Source of the DNA: DASUBV01 sp035763085
GTDB lineage: Bacteria; Actinomycetota; Actinomycetes; Streptosporangiales; Streptosporangiaceae
DNA: 6,149 nucleotides
NCBI GenBank assembly: GCA_035763085.1
Contig: DASUBV010000047.1
Span: 1 to 6,149, forward strand
Direction: 5' to 3'
Positions 4,985-6,149 of the stretch are shown here, piece after piece. The notes under the pieces were generated by a model. It did not search any database and was not told the DNA's origin. It saw only the letters and a list, made by a program, of their open reading frames with translations. The position numbers and the translations under genes are program-made. Position 1 is the first letter of the stretch; every line of letters begins with the position of its first letter.

Positions 4985-5403
4985 CCGCTCACGAAGTGGG
5001 GATCCTGGACACCAGCATCATCGCGGCGCTTTCGCTCTACGACGCGGCCGACCTGCCGGACAAGATCCTCATCACGGCGATCACACTGGGTGAGTTGTCT
5101 TACGGGCCGCACGCGACGGACGATCCGCGCAAGCGTGCCGGACGAGTGGCCGTGCTTCAGCATGTAGAGGCAACATTCGAGCCATTGCCATATGATCATC
5201 AGGCCGCTCGGCTTTACGGTCAGATCTGCGCAGTAGTCCGGGCTGGGGGCCGCCAGCCGGGAAGGCGGGCACTCGATCTGATGATTGCTGCAACCGCGGC
5301 GAGCAATGGCCTGCCCCTCTATACCGCTAACCCCAACGATTTCCGAGGGTCAGAGGAGTTCGCGGAGATTGTCGGTCTTCAGGGACGGTCAAACGATCTC
5401 TGA
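4981..5403 (+). CDS. vapC: PIN-domain ribonuclease toxin, VapC-like
   Basis: Mg-dependent endoribonuclease toxin; VapC proteins typically cut tRNA or rRNA and stop translation unless bound by the antitoxin. The 140 residues carry all the PIN acidic positions: D10 in GILDTSI, E38 in ITLGELSYG, D99 in RRALDLMIAATA and D120 in YTANPNDF (the fourth acid in the usual TxNxxDF motif). R96 and the Gly-rich GGRQPGRR (89-96) before D99 are also typical. Nothing essential is missing, so it looks active. The GTG start has GAGGGA at 4967-4972, eight bases upstream, and overlaps the antitoxin stop, so translation is probably coupled. A second in-frame GTG at 4996 is less likely. Base composition in the middle of the gene is lower in GC than its neighbours, for example around 5160-5220, which hints at acquisition by transfer. 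Confidence 0.92.
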   Translation: MTAHEVGILDTSIIAALSLYDAADLPDKILITAITLGELSYGPHATDDPRKRAGRVAVLQHVEATFEPLPYDHQAARLYGQICAVVRAGGRQPGRRALDLMIAATAASNGLPLYTANPNDFRGSEEFAEIVGLQGRSNDL

Positions 5404-5425
5404 TCCTGACGAAGCGGCGGAGTCA

Positions 5426-5438
5426 GGAGGAGCGATTG
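5426..5438 (+). promoter_or_regulatory. Shine-Dalgarno that fixes a TTG start for the GNAT gene
   Basis: GGAGG at 5426-5430 stands five bases before TTG at 5436. No ATG or GTG in this frame between the toxin stop and the conserved N-terminus has a comparable site, so TTG is the best start. The weak start codon may keep output low relative to the toxin pair. Confidence 0.65.
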
Positions 5439-5855
5439 CCCGAGATAATTCAGTATCGCTGGCGCGGGGCGCTGACGGACACGGAGCTGAACGCCCTGAC
5501 CGAGGCACACGGCGGACAGGGAGAGCCTGGCTGGTGGGACCAGGTCCGGCAGCACAGTCTGGGCTGGGTGACCGCACGGCTAGGCGACGGGTCCCTGATC
5601 GGCTTCGTGAACGTAGCCTGGGACGGCGGCGACCACGCATTCCTCCTGGACACCAAAGTCGCCAGCGCCTACCAGCGGCGGGGGATCGCTACCGAGATCG
5701 TCCGCCGCGCCGCGGTGCACGCGAAGGCCTCGGGCTGCGAGTGGCTGCACGTCGACTTCGAAGAGCATCTCGCGCCGTTCTACTTCAACGCGTGCGGCTT
5801 CCGGTCGACTCCCGCCGGCCTGATCCACCTCCCATCGCTCCCGGTATCCGGCTGA
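5436..5855 (+). CDS. GNAT-family N-acetyltransferase
   Basis: Acetyl-CoA-dependent acetyltransferase of 139 residues, normal for a single GNAT domain. Visible landmarks are the strand GFVNVAWDGGDHAFLLDTKV (56-75), the acetyl-CoA pyrophosphate loop in ASAYQRRGIATEIVRRA (76-92; the Q/RxxGxA/G motif is QRRGIA), WLHVDFEEHLAPFYFNACGF (103-122), which is motif B with the usual aromatic before the C-terminal strand, and a short tail. The substrate is unknown; this subtype, with an N-terminal helix ending at GGQGEPGWW, is common in actinobacteria. It starts 32 bp after the toxin stop on the same strand, so it may be cotranscribed with the toxin-antitoxin pair. GNAT toxins such as TacT and AtaT pair with ribbon-helix-helix antitoxins, and none is here, so this is more likely a passenger or small-molecule acetylase. 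Confidence 0.88.
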   Translation: MPEIIQYRWRGALTDTELNALTEAHGGQGEPGWWDQVRQHSLGWVTARLGDGSLIGFVNVAWDGGDHAFLLDTKVASAYQRRGIATEIVRRAAVHAKASGCEWLHVDFEEHLAPFYFNACGFRSTPAGLIHLPSLPVSG

Positions 5856-5871
5856 CGCGGCTGTTAGTCGG
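5848..5871 (+). terminator. Hairpin across the GNAT stop codon, possible terminator
   Basis: CCGGCTGAC (5848-5856) pairs with GTTAGTCGG (5863-5871) around a 6-nt GCGGCT loop. The 9-bp stem uses two G-U pairs in plus-strand RNA. In minus-strand RNA those would become A-C mismatches, so the fold is specific to transcripts coming from the GNAT side. The stop codon is inside the left arm. No T-run follows. Confidence 0.4.
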
Positions 5872-6013
5872 CCTCGCCGGAGCTCGTGGCCGAATCCAGT
5901 GCCCTACGACCGGCTCACCGCTGTGTAGCGCGACGCGAACGCATGGTCGTCTTGCTGACCGCTGCCCGCTCGCCTCCGGGTGCGCTCCGTAGGTGGGCGG
6001 CTTGCCGGAGCTG
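5872..6013. other. Convergent intergenic region, no gene supported
   Basis: Between the GNAT hairpin and the stop of the right-end minus-strand frame I see no supported gene, tRNA or clear terminator. GCCGGAGCT occurs at 5876-5884 and 6005-6013, probably by chance. Inside the flanking reading frame GCTGCG/CGCAGC (6021-6037, 5-nt loop) can form a small hairpin. Confidence 0.4.
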
Positions 6014-6149
6014 TCAGGACGCTGCGTCTTGCGCAGCCCTGGCCCGCACCCTGAGCTGCACCGGCTTTTCGGCCATGAGCGACGTCCGGATCGTGGCGGT
6101 GCCCGGATGAAGACTCGCCGGGAAGCGAACGAGGACGCTGAAGTCGCCC
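6014..6149 (-). CDS. C-terminal end of an unrecognised protein (cut by window edge)
   Basis: An open minus-strand frame enters from the right edge and ends at TGA (6016-6014) after 44 visible codons. The peptide starts GDFSVLVRFPASLHPGTATI and ends QLRVRARAAQDAAS. About four in five codons end in G or C, as in the real genes here. The pattern of alternating hydrophobic residues, a PG turn and short strands suggests a beta-sheet domain finishing in a short Ala/Arg tail. It could be an Ig-like or other beta-sandwich C-terminus, but the family is not recognisable. It is convergent with the GNAT gene. The main competitor is a plus-strand frame over 5886-6110, which has weaker codon usage and an Arg/Cys-rich product. 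Confidence 0.5.
   Translation of the reverse strand, partial: GDFSVLVRFPASLHPGTATIRTSLMAEKPVQLRVRARAAQDAAS

Noticed and set aside
5285..5992. 235-residue plus-strand frame over the toxin end and GNAT gene
   Set aside because: It is a frame-shifted reading of the toxin and GNAT genes with an Arg-rich, domainless product.
5886..6110. 74-residue plus-strand frame in the right-end gap
   Set aside because: About a quarter of its codons end in A or T, the product is Arg/Cys/Ala-rich without a domain, the Shine-Dalgarno spacing is too short, and it overlaps a better minus-strand frame.
6107..6149. ATG at 6107 beginning a plus-strand frame (MKTRREANEDAEVA) at the right edge
   Set aside because: There is no Shine-Dalgarno and no promoter, and it overlaps the opposing frame. 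Fourteen codons are too few to support a gene.

Overview
The window is high-GC DNA with G/C-rich third codon positions, GTG and TTG starts and very long antisense open frames. This is typical of a soil-type actinomycete (Streptomyces/Streptosporangiales-like). I cannot name a genus from sequence alone. No rRNA, tRNA, CRISPR array, insertion sequence or phage gene is visible.

Layout from left to right. (1) On the minus strand lie the N-terminal part of a DinB/DUF664-like protein, cut by the window edge, and upstream of it a TetR-family repressor. Tandem hairpins sit between them. (2) A 74-bp divergent promoter region carries an elaborate operator: a 24-bp palindrome nested in a 19-bp-arm inverted repeat, with three copies of the half-site GTCTGATAC. 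It faces a plus-strand homocysteine S-methyltransferase (mmuM-like). (3) Convergent to mmuM is a minus-strand YbjJ-like major facilitator transporter. Upstream of it, on the same strand, is an actinobacterial integral membrane protein of unknown function with HxHH and LDEFALW motifs. (4) Divergent from that membrane protein is a compact plus-strand type II toxin-antitoxin pair. The Phd/YefM-like antitoxin overlaps the VapC-like PIN toxin by 4 nt and is preceded by three GGTAC boxes at exact 10-bp spacing. A GNAT acetyltransferase follows 32 bp later. (5) The right end holds the last 44 residues of an unrecognised minus-strand protein.

Two small self-contained circuits stand out: a TetR/mmuM methionine-metabolism module with an operator that overlaps its promoters, and an autoregulated toxin-antitoxin operon whose antitoxin mRNA looks leaderless. 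The remaining genes are ordinary actinobacterial chromosomal genes. I do not see a clearly new multi-gene system. The best leads are the two operator architectures and the uncharacterised histidine-rich membrane protein.
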